Shown: positions 16,925-26,126 of the stretch, piece by piece
How positions within the stretch are numbered: position 1 is the stretch's first letter
How the letters are laid out: each line of letters starts with the position of its first letter
Source: Desulfovibrio psychrotolerans
GTDB taxonomy: Bacteria; Desulfobacterota; Desulfovibrionia; Desulfovibrionales; Desulfovibrionaceae
DNA: 64,000 bases
NCBI RefSeq assembly: GCF_013340305.1
Contig: NZ_BLVP01000010.1
Location: 230,845-294,844, forward strand
Direction of reading: 5' to 3'
Position numbers and translations under genes: made by a program
The notes under the pieces: model-generated
What the model was told of the DNA's origin: nothing
Database searches by the model: none
The model's input: only the letters and a program-made list of their open reading frames with translations

Positions 16925-19180
16925 TCAGTAATCCAGTCCCAGTTCGCGCATTTTGCGATAGAGCGTGGCCCGCCCTATGCCCAGCAGGCGGGCGGCATGC
17001 GCCTTGTTGCCATGAGCAGCCCGAATGGCGTTGGCTATGTCCTGTGCGGAGAGGTCATGAAAGGCGGGGCGGCGGCCAGAATGAGACAGGTAAGGCGGAT
17101 GGGACAAGCCAAGCGAATGAGGCAGGTTGTGTAAGCCGGCCATATACTCCTGTTCCGCCGGATACGCCTGCTTGGCAGAAGGGGAAAGGTGCGGAGAGTC
17201 CGGTTGCAAAGGCTGCGTCCTGCCGTTCATCGGCCCGTGATGTGGTGCGGAAGACTCTCCCGTAAAAGAAGGCGGCGCAGCGGATGGAAAGGCAGGAGAG
17301 AGGGGGGCATATCCATGGTTGCCCGGTGCCTGAAGGAACGGCGGATGCGGCATCAGTTGCGCACCCTCGTTACCGGACGCGGCAGTCAGGATTTCCGGCG
17401 TGAGGTGTTCCATGCCTATGGTGCCTGTCCGGCACAGAATGCAGGCATGCTCCACAGCATGTTTCAGTTCGCGTACGTTGCCCGACCACGGATGCCGCAT
17501 GAAAAAATGCATGGCGTCATCAGAAACGCCCTCAATCTCGGTTTTCAAAGTCCGGTTAAAGTACTCCGTAAAGTGGCTGATGAGCAGGGGAATGTCATCC
17601 CGCCGCTCCCGCAGCGGCGGCAGGTGCACATGCATCACGTTCAGGCGGTAGTAGAGGTCAGCCCGGAAGCTGCCTTCGCGGACCTTGCGGAGCAGGTCGG
17701 CATTGGTGGCAGCCACAATGCGCACATCGGCCTTGCGTGTGGCCGTGTCGCCCACACGTTCAAACTCCTTGGATTCCAGAAAACGCAGCAGCAGCACCTG
17801 AATGCGCAAAGAAATGTCGCCTATCTCGTCCAGAAAAATGGTGCCGCCTTCCGCAGCCTCGAAACGCCCTGCGCGGTTGCTGACCGCGCCGGTAAACGCG
17901 CCGCGCACATGGCCGAAGAGCTCGCTTTCCAGCAGGCTTTCCGACAGGGCGGTGCAGTTAACCTTTACCAGCGGGCCTGCGGCACGCGGCCCGTTATGGT
18001 GCAGGGCGTCTGCCACCAGTTCTTTTCCGGTGCCGGATTCACCCGTAACCAGCACGGTGGTATCCACCTCTGCCAGATTTTCCAGCAGGGTGTAGAGTTG
18101 CTGCATGCGCGCGCTTTTGCCCACTATGCTGCGGAAGGAGTGGCGTTCTTTGAGCTGGCGTTCCAGCGAGGCAAGCCGGGTTATGTCGCGGATGAGCAGC
18201 ACCGCCCCGTCCATGGTGCCGCCTGCGGAAACCAGCGGTGAACAGCTGAGCACCAGCGCCTTGTCCATGCCCTCGTGCCGGTATTGGGTACGAAATTCGC
18301 GTACAGTCTGGCCTTGGTCAATGGTGCTGGCAAAGACTTGCAGGCAGGCGGCGGTGGCGTGGCGACATATTTCATGGAACGGCCTGCCCGCCACAAATTC
18401 GGCTCCGGCACCGAAAAAAGCCTCTCCCGCCCTGTTCACGCTGAGGATACGGCGCTGCCGGTCCACGGTGATAAGCGGGTCCTGCATGGAGGAGAACACG
18501 GCTTCCAGATTCTGCCGGTAATGTTCCTTTTCCGCCAGCGTGCTGCGCAACCGGGTATTGGAGTCGGTAAGTTCCCGGGTGCGCTCCGCCACTTGCTCCT
18601 CAAGGGTGGTGTTAACCTGCTCCAGATGGCGGTAGAGGCGGAAGTTCTCCAGCAGGGTGGCGGAAGCAAAAAGTGCCACCGTGATAAGGTAGTGGCTTAT
18701 GTCCGCCATGTCGCCGCGTTCTCCCGGTTCGTTGCCGAGAATGCCCGCAAACATGCCCAGCGGGCCGGATGCGGTGGAAAGGGGGTGCAGCAGCATTTTC
18801 CCCATCTGGGTCGTGACCACCGAGGGCTTGTTTCTGCCCAGAGCCCACGCGAAGGTGCGGTCTTCTATGAGCAGGGCTGTCTCCCGCCGGAAGGATTCGC
18901 GCATGTCGGGGTGGGAGCACCATGCAATGTCGAACTCGAAGGTCGCCTCATCCGCCAGCAGCATGCAGATGCCGGAAAAGTCCATGAGGGCAGAAAGCTT
19001 GGCGGCGGTTTGCGAGAGAATGGACGTTTCGTTTTCCAGTTCGTTCAGGCTGTTGCCGAACTGGCCCATGGAGGCGGCCAGCTCCAGCGCGCGCAGCGTG
19101 GCGCGGCGTTCTTCCGTGAGGGCAAAGTGGTGTTCGTGCTGGCTGGGTTCGCCGCCTGCGCCGTGTTCCTGTGCGCTCAC
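16925..19180 (-). CDS. Sigma-54-dependent transcriptional activator with PAS domain and Fis-type HTH
   Basis: 751 residues. The N-terminal ~200 residues are GAF-like, then a coiled coil, a PAS domain (~225-340), a AAA+ domain with Walker A GESGTGKE (from residue 380), the sigma-54 contact loop GAFTGA (427-432) and Walker B GTIFLDEIGD, and at the C-terminus a Fis-like helix-turn-helix (NAIRAAHGNKAHAARLLGIG). A proline- and histidine-rich linker of ~110 residues precedes the HTH. There is no receiver domain, so it senses a signal directly rather than by phosphorylation. The start overlaps the HDOD gene stop (ATGA). A TGAGACA cluster and a sigma-54 promoter lie just downstream, in front of the thioredoxin-like gene. 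Confidence 0.94.
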   Translation of the reverse strand: MSAQEHGAGGEPSQHEHHFALTEERRATLRALELAASMGQFGNSLNELENETSILSQTAAKLSALMDFSGICMLLADEATFEFDIAWCSHPDMRESFRRETALLIEDRTFAWALGRNKPSVVTTQMGKMLLHPLSTASGPLGMFAGILGNEPGERGDMADISHYLITVALFASATLLENFRLYRHLEQVNTTLEEQVAERTRELTDSNTRLRSTLAEKEHYRQNLEAVFSSMQDPLITVDRQRRILSVNRAGEAFFGAGAEFVAGRPFHEICRHATAACLQVFASTIDQGQTVREFRTQYRHEGMDKALVLSCSPLVSAGGTMDGAVLLIRDITRLASLERQLKERHSFRSIVGKSARMQQLYTLLENLAEVDTTVLVTGESGTGKELVADALHHNGPRAAGPLVKVNCTALSESLLESELFGHVRGAFTGAVSNRAGRFEAAEGGTIFLDEIGDISLRIQVLLLRFLESKEFERVGDTATRKADVRIVAATNADLLRKVREGSFRADLYYRLNVMHVHLPPLRERRDDIPLLISHFTEYFNRTLKTEIEGVSDDAMHFFMRHPWSGNVRELKHAVEHACILCRTGTIGMEHLTPEILTAASGNEGAQLMPHPPFLQAPGNHGYAPLSPAFPSAAPPSFTGESSAPHHGPMNGRTQPLQPDSPHLSPSAKQAYPAEQEYMAGLHNLPHSLGLSHPPYLSHSGRRPAFHDLSAQDIANAIRAAHGNKAHAARLLGIGRATLYRKMRELGLDY

Positions 19181-20439
19181 GCGAGGCCCCCCGCAAAGAA
19201 AACATGTATCATCTCAGACATCTGCCGATGGTGCTGAATGAGCATGGGTTCCAGCGCGCTGGGCGGCAGCCCCACGGCATCCAGCACCTGCGGGGAGATT
19301 TTGGGGGCGTAAAAGGCACTGTAGTCGTTTGACCGGAGCCCCAGAGCCAGCATGTCCGCCAGATGGATGATAGCTGCATCCAGCAGGGGCTGGTTTTTTT
19401 GCGGCGAGTGATGGTTGCGCACCATGTGGGCAAGGGTTTGCGGAATGCTCCACGCCTTGAGCAGCAGCCCGCCCACCTCGGCATGGTCGAACCCGTAAGT
19501 GTGGCGCTCCGCCTCTTCCAGCGGCACCTTGTTGTCGCGGGAGTGAAGCAGGGCGCAGCACTGCGCCTTGGGCGTGCAGCGCAGCATGAGCAGCATGCCA
19601 ATGTCGTGCAGCAGCCCGCCCACGAAAAACCGCTCTTCGGAAAGCCCCGGAATGTGCCCCGCAATGAGCCGGGCAAGCACGCCGCAGGAGATGGAGTGTT
19701 CCCAGAAATGGCGCATGTTCAGCACGTCGGAAGGCACGCTGCCGAAGATGTTCACGGCAGAAATGCCCAGTGCCAGCGTGGTCAGTTCGTTGGCACCCAG
19801 AATGGTGATGGCGCGCTCCACGGTGTCTATGCGGGCAGGGAACCCGTAGAAGGGGCTGTTTACCAGACGCAGTATCTTGGCGGTGAGTCCCGTATCGCGG
19901 CTGACTATTTCGCCCAGCCTGCGTGCGGAGCAGGCGGGAGACTGCATCTCGCGCAGAATGTGCGTATAGACGTGGGGAAACGAGAGCAGCTTGACCTCGG
20001 TCGCCACCAGCATGCGGGCGGATTCGGGGCGTCGCTCGGTATTCCGGTCGGCGCATTGGGTGCGCAGTTCGTCCAGTTGTGAGGAGAGCATGGGAGAAAA
20101 GGTGCCCTGCTGTATGCGCATCGCGGTGCGCAGAACACACAGGCGGTGGAATTCTTCCATGAACTCGTTCCCCGTGTGAGTTCCCCGGAAGCAGTCATCC
20201 ACCACGCCCCGTGCGGCCTCCAGCATCTGGGGCGGTATTTCCGGTCCGGGCTGGTCGGCAAGGTCCTTGCGCGAAACCCCCTCAATTTCTGCCTCGGTCA
20301 CGCCCCACGCTTTCATGGCGGTTATCTGGCGGTCTTCCAGCACGGTTCCAGCGGGAAAAAGCTTGCGGTTGCGCATGCCGAATACATCGGATTGCAGCCG
20401 CATGCCCGGTCGCAGTTCGTCTATATGCAGTTTTCCCAC
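19177..20439 (-). CDS. HDOD-domain signalling protein
   Basis: 420 residues from GTG at 20439, chosen because AAGGAG stands 7 bases upstream and because the conserved start VGKLHIDELRPGM follows. The N-terminal ~60 residues resemble the small domain found before HD-GYP proteins (LFPAGTVL, AMKAWGVTEAEIEG). Residues ~160-370 form an HDOD domain with LVNSPFYGF, GANELTTLALGISAV and FVGGLLHDIGML. HDOD proteins are HD-GYP relatives that usually lack catalysis and act in signal relay. It is co-transcribed with the sigma-54 activator and divergent from a CheY/Hpt/CheA operon, so they may form one pathway. Confidence 0.88.
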   Translation of the reverse strand: MGKLHIDELRPGMRLQSDVFGMRNRKLFPAGTVLEDRQITAMKAWGVTEAEIEGVSRKDLADQPGPEIPPQMLEAARGVVDDCFRGTHTGNEFMEEFHRLCVLRTAMRIQQGTFSPMLSSQLDELRTQCADRNTERRPESARMLVATEVKLLSFPHVYTHILREMQSPACSARRLGEIVSRDTGLTAKILRLVNSPFYGFPARIDTVERAITILGANELTTLALGISAVNIFGSVPSDVLNMRHFWEHSISCGVLARLIAGHIPGLSEERFFVGGLLHDIGMLLMLRCTPKAQCCALLHSRDNKVPLEEAERHTYGFDHAEVGGLLLKAWSIPQTLAHMVRNHHSPQKNQPLLDAAIIHLADMLALGLRSNDYSAFYAPKISPQVLDAVGLPPSALEPMLIQHHRQMSEMIHVFFAGGLA

Positions 20440-20825
20440 CGGCGGCTCCTTGCGGGCGAATGGTCTTCGCCTGAAAGAATGATACAGCAATGGCCCAGCA
20501 TTTCAAGTGACAGGGAGTTTTGAAAAAATACTTCATGTGTTCTCCGCAGGGTAGTAACAATACATGGGTCGTGCTATAGACTATATCAATCCGGCCCTGT
20601 GCGCCGGATAAGGCCTTATGCCGGGCGGCAGCAGGCAATAACGCATAACAGGCTGTTGAGAAGGCAATATGTTGCGCTGGTGAGAAACGTTCAGGCCTTT
20701 GCGCGCGTTTCTGTCTAACTGCGCGGATTCGGGGCTGAACGCCATCTGTGCCGCGCTTCTCCCCCTTTTTGAACCGCCTGCGGAGCAGGGCTTTTCAACA
20801 GTCAGACAACCCTTTCGGAGAAGGT

Positions 20826-21218
20826 ATGCGCGCACTGGTTGTGGAAGACGAGTTCATCAGCCGCATCATTGTGGAGAAGATGCTGGCACCCGTGTTTGAG
20901 GTGGATGCCGTGGTCAACGGCAGCGAGGCGCTGGAGGCGTTTGAACTGGCGCACGGTGAAGAGCGTCCCTACAGGCTCATCCTCATGGATATTATGATGC
21001 CCGGCACCAACGGGCTGGAGGCGCTGGAAATCATCCGCCGCCGGGAAGACGAACGCAAGCTGCCCCGTGCCAAGGTGATCATGACCACGGCACTTTCCGA
21101 CATGCAGTCCGTTCTGCGTGCATTCGACACCGGGCAGGCATCAGCCTACATCGTCAAGCCCATAGACAAGGAAAAGCTCTACCGGGAACTGAAGACGCTG
21201 GGACTTATCGAAGACTGA
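20826..21218 (+). CDS. Single-domain response regulator (CheY-like)
   Basis: 130 residues comprising only a receiver domain: acidic pair VVEDE, phospho-acceptor Asp55 in LILMDIMMPG, Thr in VIMTTALS and Lys in YIVKPID. The ATG at 20826 has GGAGAAGG upstream; the frame stays open further up but without a ribosome-binding site. It heads an operon with an Hpt protein and a CheA lacking its own Hpt, so phosphate probably passes CheA to Hpt to this regulator or directly. The 386-base divergent gap upstream (20440-20825) holds a 7-bp inverted repeat AGAAACG/CGTTTCT near 20683-20714 and no promoter I can name with confidence. Confidence 0.92.
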   Translation: MRALVVEDEFISRIIVEKMLAPVFEVDAVVNGSEALEAFELAHGEERPYRLILMDIMMPGTNGLEALEIIRRREDERKLPRAKVIMTTALSDMQSVLRAFDTGQASAYIVKPIDKEKLYRELKTLGLIED

Positions 21219-21251
21219 CCGACAGCCCGTGCGGGAAAGAGAGCGTAAGCC

Positions 21252-22040
21252 ATGCACGATGACGACCAGATAGAAGAGTTCATGAGTGAACTCTACGACA
21301 AGTTTTATCCGCAGGTGATGGAGGGGCTGGAACAGATGCGGGCGGGCGGCGTGCACGCCGGTATTGAAGCCCTGTCGCGACCGCTGCACACCATAAAAGG
21401 CGTTACCGGATTTCTGGGCGGATTTGAGACGGCATCCACCTTCACGCACAAGGTGGAGAGTTTTCTCAAAAAGGTTCAGGCGGGTGACGTGGAACTGGAC
21501 GATTCCGTGAGCAGTGCCGCCATTACCGCCGTGAATATGGTTTTTCAGGTCATCGAGCAGATTCGCGACACCGGGGGCGGACCGCAGGACGAGATGGACG
21601 GGGTGCTGGAGCGTATCCGCTTGCTCAGCGAGCCGCGCACGGTGCAGGAAGAAACCGGTAAGGACGGCGTGCGGCTGTCGGCGGGCAGCGGCGGTGTAAT
21701 AGCAGCCATAGCCATGCCGCGCGTGCATCTGCCTGAGCAGTGCCGGGTGCTGCGGGATGTGCTGGATCGGCAGGAGGCAGGTGTGCCGTTAATTCTGGAT
21801 TTTTCCGGTGTGCGGTCCGTGGGTTCGGGGCTGTGGGAGATGCTGGAGGCGTATGCCGGGCGGTTTCCCATCCATGTGGCGGGCATGTGCCCGTATGTGC
21901 GCGGCACCTTTCATGGATGGGGCTACGGGGTATTGTTCACGGAGCATGAACATGCCGCAGCCGTTGCGGAAGAAGCCGCCTCTTCCGGTATCTCTTCTGG
22001 CACGTCTCCCGTAGGAACAGGCAGCGGGAGGCTGGCATGA
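21252..22040 (+). CDS. Hpt domain protein with STAS-like C-terminal half
   Basis: 262 residues. The first ~115 form a histidine phosphotransfer domain with LHTIKG (His46) and FLGGFETASTFTHKVE. After a linker, residues ~150-235 look like a STAS/anti-sigma-antagonist fold (MPRVHLPEQC, LILDFSGVRSVGSGLWEML). The next gene, whose start overlaps this stop by four bases, is a CheA kinase without an Hpt domain, so this protein very likely supplies the missing P1 function in trans. Confidence 0.85.
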   Translation: MHDDDQIEEFMSELYDKFYPQVMEGLEQMRAGGVHAGIEALSRPLHTIKGVTGFLGGFETASTFTHKVESFLKKVQAGDVELDDSVSSAAITAVNMVFQVIEQIRDTGGGPQDEMDGVLERIRLLSEPRTVQEETGKDGVRLSAGSGGVIAAIAMPRVHLPEQCRVLRDVLDRQEAGVPLILDFSGVRSVGSGLWEMLEAYAGRFPIHVAGMCPYVRGTFHGWGYGVLFTEHEHAAAVAEEAASSGISSGTSPVGTGSGRLA

Positions 22041-23887
22041 AGGACGTCATCAACGCCTGCATCGAGCAGATGGAGGCCGCCGTGCTCAATCTGGAGCAGG
22101 ACGGCAGGCCGGATAATGTCGCCAGAGTGCTGAACCTGCTGGGCGTGTCGCATCTTAAGCTGACTTCCGCGCAGCTTATCACCCTGATGGATATGCTCCG
22201 CGACGGCATTCAGCCCGTAACGCCGGAGTTGGTGACCGCGCTGCTGAGCGTGTGCGAGGCGCATAAGCGTCTGCTGTATGCCATGGGCGGATTTGTGGAC
22301 CATAAGGCGCGCGAGCTAGAGGCGCGCGCAGCCGCCGCCATGCAGGAACAGGCACAGGCGGCTGAACAGCGGCGTGCCTGTGCCGGCGATCCCGAATCCG
22401 CAACGTGCCGGGAAGCCCGGTCTGTCTCCGGCGCGGAGCAGGGGCAGGTATCTGCCGATGCCCGTGGAGATGCCATCGCGGCGGGCGGGGGCGGGCGGGG
22501 TTACGTGTCAGAACCTGTCTCGGAATCTGCCTCAGGATTTGTCTCGGAACTTGTCTCAGAACCTGTCTCAGAACCTCCGTCAGACATTGGGCGGGAAGCA
22601 CCGCAGGGAACAGCCGGTGCCATGCCGCAGCCGGGTGCGCCTGCAAACGGCAATACGCCGGGAAGGGCCAAGCGGGACGGCATTGTCTCCGTGCGGGTGA
22701 ACACCGAAAAACTGGACAACCTCATCGACTGGGTGGGCAAGCTCATGGTGAGCTATGCCGTTATTTCCCAGAACAAGAATCTGGACAGCGCCACCATTTC
22801 CGGACTGCGCGAGATGGATACGGTTATCGGGCGCATCAAGGCAGAGGTGGATCATATCCGTCTGGTGCCGCTCAAGCAGATTTTCGTACCATTGCACAGG
22901 CTGGTGAGCAGCACCGCGCAGAAGGTGAACAAGAAAATCGAACTGCTGGTAGAAGGCGATGATCTTGAACTGGACAAGATGATAGTGGAGAACCTCAACG
23001 AGCCGTTGGTGCACATGCTGCGCAACGCCGTGGATCACGGCGTGGAAACCCCGGAGGAGAGGCAGCTTGCGGGCAAGCCCCCCACGGGAGCAGTGCGGCT
23101 GCACGCCTACCGCAAGGGCGATATGGCCTATCTTTCCATCCGGGATGACGGGCGCGGGCTGAACCCGGAACGCATCCGGCGCAAGGCCCGGGAAAGGGGT
23201 CTGCTGGAAGAGGGACGCACCTACAGCGACGAGGAGCTTTTCCAGTTTATTATGGCCTCGGGTTTTTCCACGGCAGAGCAGGTGACGGATATCTCCGGCA
23301 GGGGCGTGGGCATGGATGCCGTGGTTACCGCCGTGAAAGAACAGCTGGGCGGAGAAGTGCGCGTGATGAGCGAACTTGGCCGGGGCACGGAGTTTCTTAT
23401 CTCCATCCCGCTGGACCGCTCAGTGAACGAAGGCATTGTGGATGCCCTGATAACCCGCATCGGTTCGGAAACCTTCATCATTCCCAGTCGGGACGTGGTA
23501 GAGGTGTTCGCCGCACGGGTGGAAGACACGGTGGAGTTCCCCGACGGTTCGAGGGCTGTGAGCGTGCGCGGCGAAACCTGCCCCATCATCCCGCTGGCGG
23601 AGTATTTCGGCCTGCCATCGCAGCCCGGAGAAGACGGCTATCTGCACACCATAGTGGTGCGTGTGGGCGACTGTCGCGCCGCCCTGCTCATTGACGAGGT
23701 GGTGGGGCAGCAGCAGGCCGTGGTTACCGGATTTACCATTCCCGTGCGGGAAATATATCAGATACCCATTCTCGGCTACGGCATGCTGGGAGAAAGGGAC
23801 GCGCTGGTGGTGGACGTGGAGAATCTTATCGACAGGGTAAAGGCATCGGACGGAGGCCTTTCCGTGCGGACGAGGGGCCGGGCATGA
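22037..23887 (+). CDS. CheA-family histidine kinase lacking the phosphotransfer (P1) domain
   Basis: 616 residues. The N-terminal ~100 residues are helical but have no Hpt motif. A variable linker follows that includes a 12-bp DNA repeat encoding VSEP-type tetrapeptides (22505-22588). From ~210 come the dimerisation domain, the ATPase with EPLVHMLRNAVDHGVE, DDGRGLN and GRGVGMD, and a CheW-like regulatory domain to the end. Phosphorylation must therefore occur on a separate protein, most likely the Hpt product upstream. The start overlaps that gene by ATGA and its stop overlaps the NDH-2-like gene likewise. Confidence 0.92.
   Translation: MKDVINACIEQMEAAVLNLEQDGRPDNVARVLNLLGVSHLKLTSAQLITLMDMLRDGIQPVTPELVTALLSVCEAHKRLLYAMGGFVDHKARELEARAAAAMQEQAQAAEQRRACAGDPESATCREARSVSGAEQGQVSADARGDAIAAGGGGRGYVSEPVSESASGFVSELVSEPVSEPPSDIGREAPQGTAGAMPQPGAPANGNTPGRAKRDGIVSVRVNTEKLDNLIDWVGKLMVSYAVISQNKNLDSATISGLREMDTVIGRIKAEVDHIRLVPLKQIFVPLHRLVSSTAQKVNKKIELLVEGDDLELDKMIVENLNEPLVHMLRNAVDHGVETPEERQLAGKPPTGAVRLHAYRKGDMAYLSIRDDGRGLNPERIRRKARERGLLEEGRTYSDEELFQFIMASGFSTAEQVTDISGRGVGMDAVVTAVKEQLGGEVRVMSELGRGTEFLISIPLDRSVNEGIVDALITRIGSETFIIPSRDVVEVFAARVEDTVEFPDGSRAVSVRGETCPIIPLAEYFGLPSQPGEDGYLHTIVVRVGDCRAALLIDEVVGQQQAVVTGFTIPVREIYQIPILGYGMLGERDALVVDVENLIDRVKASDGGLSVRTRGRA
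22505..22588 (+). repeat. In-frame 12-bp repeat in the cheA linker, about seven copies
   Basis: Units such as GTCTCAGAACCT (identical at 22553 and 22565) encode V-S-E-P/L/S tetrapeptides. The array can change length without breaking the frame. Confidence 0.8.
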
Positions 23888-25338
23888 GCGGCTACCATTC
23901 GCCGGAACGAAAACGGGTGGTCATAGCGGGGGGAGGATTCGCAGGGCTGTGGGCTGCGCGTGCCCTTTCGCGCGCGTCCGAGGTGGAGGTGCTGGTTCTG
24001 GACAGGAACAATTACCACACCTTCCTGCCGTTGCTGTATCAGGTGGCGGCTGCCGAACTGGAGCCGGAGCAGATAGCCTATCCGCTGCGCGGAGTATTCC
24101 GGCGTATGGACAACGTGGATTTCCGCCTTGCCTGCGTTACCGGCGTGGACTGCCATGCCCGCATGGTGCGCACGGACCACGGAGACGTGCCCTACGACTA
24201 CCTTATCCTTGCCATGGGCAGTAATACCGAGTTCTACGGCGTGCACGGGGCAGAGGAACACTCCTTCCGGCTGAAGTCGCTGGAGCAGGCCATTGCCCTG
24301 CGCAACCACATTCTCACCCGCTTTGAACTGGCCGCGCATGAACCGGACCCGGACGCGCAACGGCGCATGCTCACCTTTGCCGTGGTGGGCGGCGGTCCTA
24401 CGGGCGTGGAGTATGCGGGTGCCTTGGCAGAGCTTATCCGCACGCCCATTGCGAAGGATTTTCCCGATTTCAACACAGGACAGGCGCGCGTGGTGCTGCT
24501 GGAGGCGTCTGACGGGCTGCTGGCGGGATACCCAGAGCCGCTGCGGCAGTACACTTTCCGCCGGCTTGCACGCATGGGGGTGGATGTGCGGCTGCGCGCC
24601 ACCGTGGCGCGGGTGGAACCGCAGGCAGTGATTTTCAAGGATGCCGCCCCGCTGCCCACGGAAACGGTGGTCTGGTCGGCGGGCATACAGGGCAACCGCA
24701 CCGCCCGGCACATGGGCCTGCCGCTGGGCAGGGGCGGGCGGGTAGACGTGCTGCCAAGCCTGCAACTGGCCGGACACCCGGACGTATATGTGGCCGGTGA
24801 CCTGAGCATGCCGCAGGAGGGCGGCAAGCCGTTGGCTGCGCCCATGATTGCGCCCAACGCCACGCAGCAGGGAACGCTGGCGGCGCAGAATATTCTGCGG
24901 CACATCCGGGGGCAGGAGCAACGGCCCTTCCGGTATGCAGACAAGGGAGCCATGGCCACCATAGGCCGTTCCAGCGCGGTAGTGCGCATAGGCAAACGCA
25001 CCGCCACGGGGTTTGTGGCATGGGTGCTGTGGCTGTTTGTGCATCTGGCCTACCTTATCGGGTTCCGCAACCGGCTGTTCGTAATGGTGAACTGGGCGTG
25101 GGACTATCTGTTTTTCGAGCGGTCCGTACGGCTCATTCTGCCCCGCATTCCGTGGCTGGAAAGGAACGGGTTCGATGCTTCGGGGTTCTGTGTGGGAGAT
25201 GACAGTTCGGCAGCGTGTGCGGAGCAGGCAGCGTCCCATGCCACACCCCGTTCCGGGTCGCATGCCGCCAGCGGGCAGGCGAATTTCAAGGCTACTTCCA
25301 AGGCAGATTCTACAGCCCAATCGCAGGCCAAGCGCTAG
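23884..25338 (+). CDS. Type II NADH dehydrogenase-like FAD oxidoreductase
   Basis: 484 residues of the NDH-2 family, which passes electrons from NAD(P)H to quinone at the membrane face. Motifs: FAD-binding VVIAGGGFAGLWAARAL (12-28), NYHTFLPLLYQVA typical of NDH-2, the NAD-binding GGGPTGVEYAG (~170), and AGDLS for FAD ribityl. The C-terminal ~60 conserved residues are amphipathic/hydrophobic (FVAWVLWLFVHLAYLIGF) as in membrane-anchored forms. The last ~16 residues come from a 12-bp tandem repeat that continues past the stop. It overlaps cheA by ATGA, an unusual partner for a respiratory enzyme. Confidence 0.88.
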   Translation: MSGYHSPERKRVVIAGGGFAGLWAARALSRASEVEVLVLDRNNYHTFLPLLYQVAAAELEPEQIAYPLRGVFRRMDNVDFRLACVTGVDCHARMVRTDHGDVPYDYLILAMGSNTEFYGVHGAEEHSFRLKSLEQAIALRNHILTRFELAAHEPDPDAQRRMLTFAVVGGGPTGVEYAGALAELIRTPIAKDFPDFNTGQARVVLLEASDGLLAGYPEPLRQYTFRRLARMGVDVRLRATVARVEPQAVIFKDAAPLPTETVVWSAGIQGNRTARHMGLPLGRGGRVDVLPSLQLAGHPDVYVAGDLSMPQEGGKPLAAPMIAPNATQQGTLAAQNILRHIRGQEQRPFRYADKGAMATIGRSSAVVRIGKRTATGFVAWVLWLFVHLAYLIGFRNRLFVMVNWAWDYLFFERSVRLILPRIPWLERNGFDASGFCVGDDSSAACAEQAASHATPRSGSHAASGQANFKATSKADSTAQSQAKR

Positions 25339-25385
25339 ACCAAACGCTTGGCCAAATGGCAGGCCCAAGTGTAGGCCCAAGTGTA
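25288..25385 (+). repeat. 12-bp tandem repeat crossing the NDH-2 stop codon, eight copies
   Basis: Units start at 25288, 25300, 25312, 25324, 25336, 25348, 25360 and 25372, with the pattern NNGGCCNAANNN; the last two are nearly identical (GGCCCAAGTGTA). Four copies are coding (KATS, KADS, TAQS, QAKR), the stop TAG is the first codon of the fifth, and four lie downstream. Confidence 0.85.
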
Positions 25386-25495
25386 ATTATGATCACATGC
25401 CGCTGCGCATGGCGAGCACAAGTCCGCGGTAACCGGAACGAATGTTCCTTAAAATATCTGTAATTTCGTAATAGTATGCAGGTTACGACAATGAA

Positions 25496-25529
25496 AAAAG
25501 AACGGCGGCATCACTGTTACCGTTCTTTT
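25496..25529. terminator. Bidirectional terminator between convergent genes
   Basis: AAAAGAACGG (25496-25505) pairs with CCGTTCTTTT (25520-25529), giving a T-run on either strand. It lies between the NDH-2 gene and pgpA. Confidence 0.85.
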
Positions 25530-25616
25530 CTCGTTCTATTCCAGCATGTTAATCTGGTTATGCACATCAGGAACATGGGTATGGGAACATTTCCGGGTTT
25601 CGGTCCGGTGATCCGT

Positions 25617-26126
25617 TCATGCAAGCACAAGGCGCAGCAGCCCCAGACAGAGCATGGCGTAGAGTCCTGCAATAACATCGTCAATCATCACGCCCCACCC
25701 GCCGGGGAGCCAGTGTTCCGCATTGCGCACGGGGTAGGGCTTAAGAATGTCGAACACGCGGAAGAGGACAAAGCCGGTGAGCAGCCAGCCCCACGAAAGA
25801 GCGGCAAAGGGCAGGTAGGTAAGCCATTGACCCAGCAGCTCGTCCAGCACGATCTCGCCGGGGTCTTTTTTGCCCAGCAGAGATTCGGCCCGTGTCACGG
25901 CAAGGCTGCCCAGCAGGAATACGGCGAACAACACTGCCACGCGCCAGCCGGGAGAAAGAGGCATGAACAGCAAGGGGGCGGCAAGCATGGCAGCGGCGGA
26001 GCCTGCGGTACCGGGAGCCTTGGGGCTGCAGCCAAAGGGCCCGAGGCGGCTGACGTGGATGCAGATGGTGTCAAGAGTACTATGCCGGGGGGGGCTGTGC
26101 CGGGGCGGTGTGGTGTGGGTGGTCAT
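25617..26126 (-). CDS. pgpA: Phosphatidylglycerophosphatase A
   Basis: 169 residues; removes the phosphate from phosphatidylglycerophosphate in the inner membrane to give phosphatidylglycerol. The PgpA signatures are present: SPKAPGTAGS, KDPGEIVLDELLGQW with acidic metal ligands, and PGGWGVMIDDVIAGLYA. Four hydrophobic segments are visible. I start at ATG 26126, which has AAGGAG 8 bases upstream; the longer frame upstream is histidine- and proline-rich and not family-like. Confidence 0.92.
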   Translation of the reverse strand: MTTHTTPPRHSPPRHSTLDTICIHVSRLGPFGCSPKAPGTAGSAAAMLAAPLLFMPLSPGWRVAVLFAVFLLGSLAVTRAESLLGKKDPGEIVLDELLGQWLTYLPFAALSWGWLLTGFVLFRVFDILKPYPVRNAEHWLPGGWGVMIDDVIAGLYAMLCLGLLRLVLA

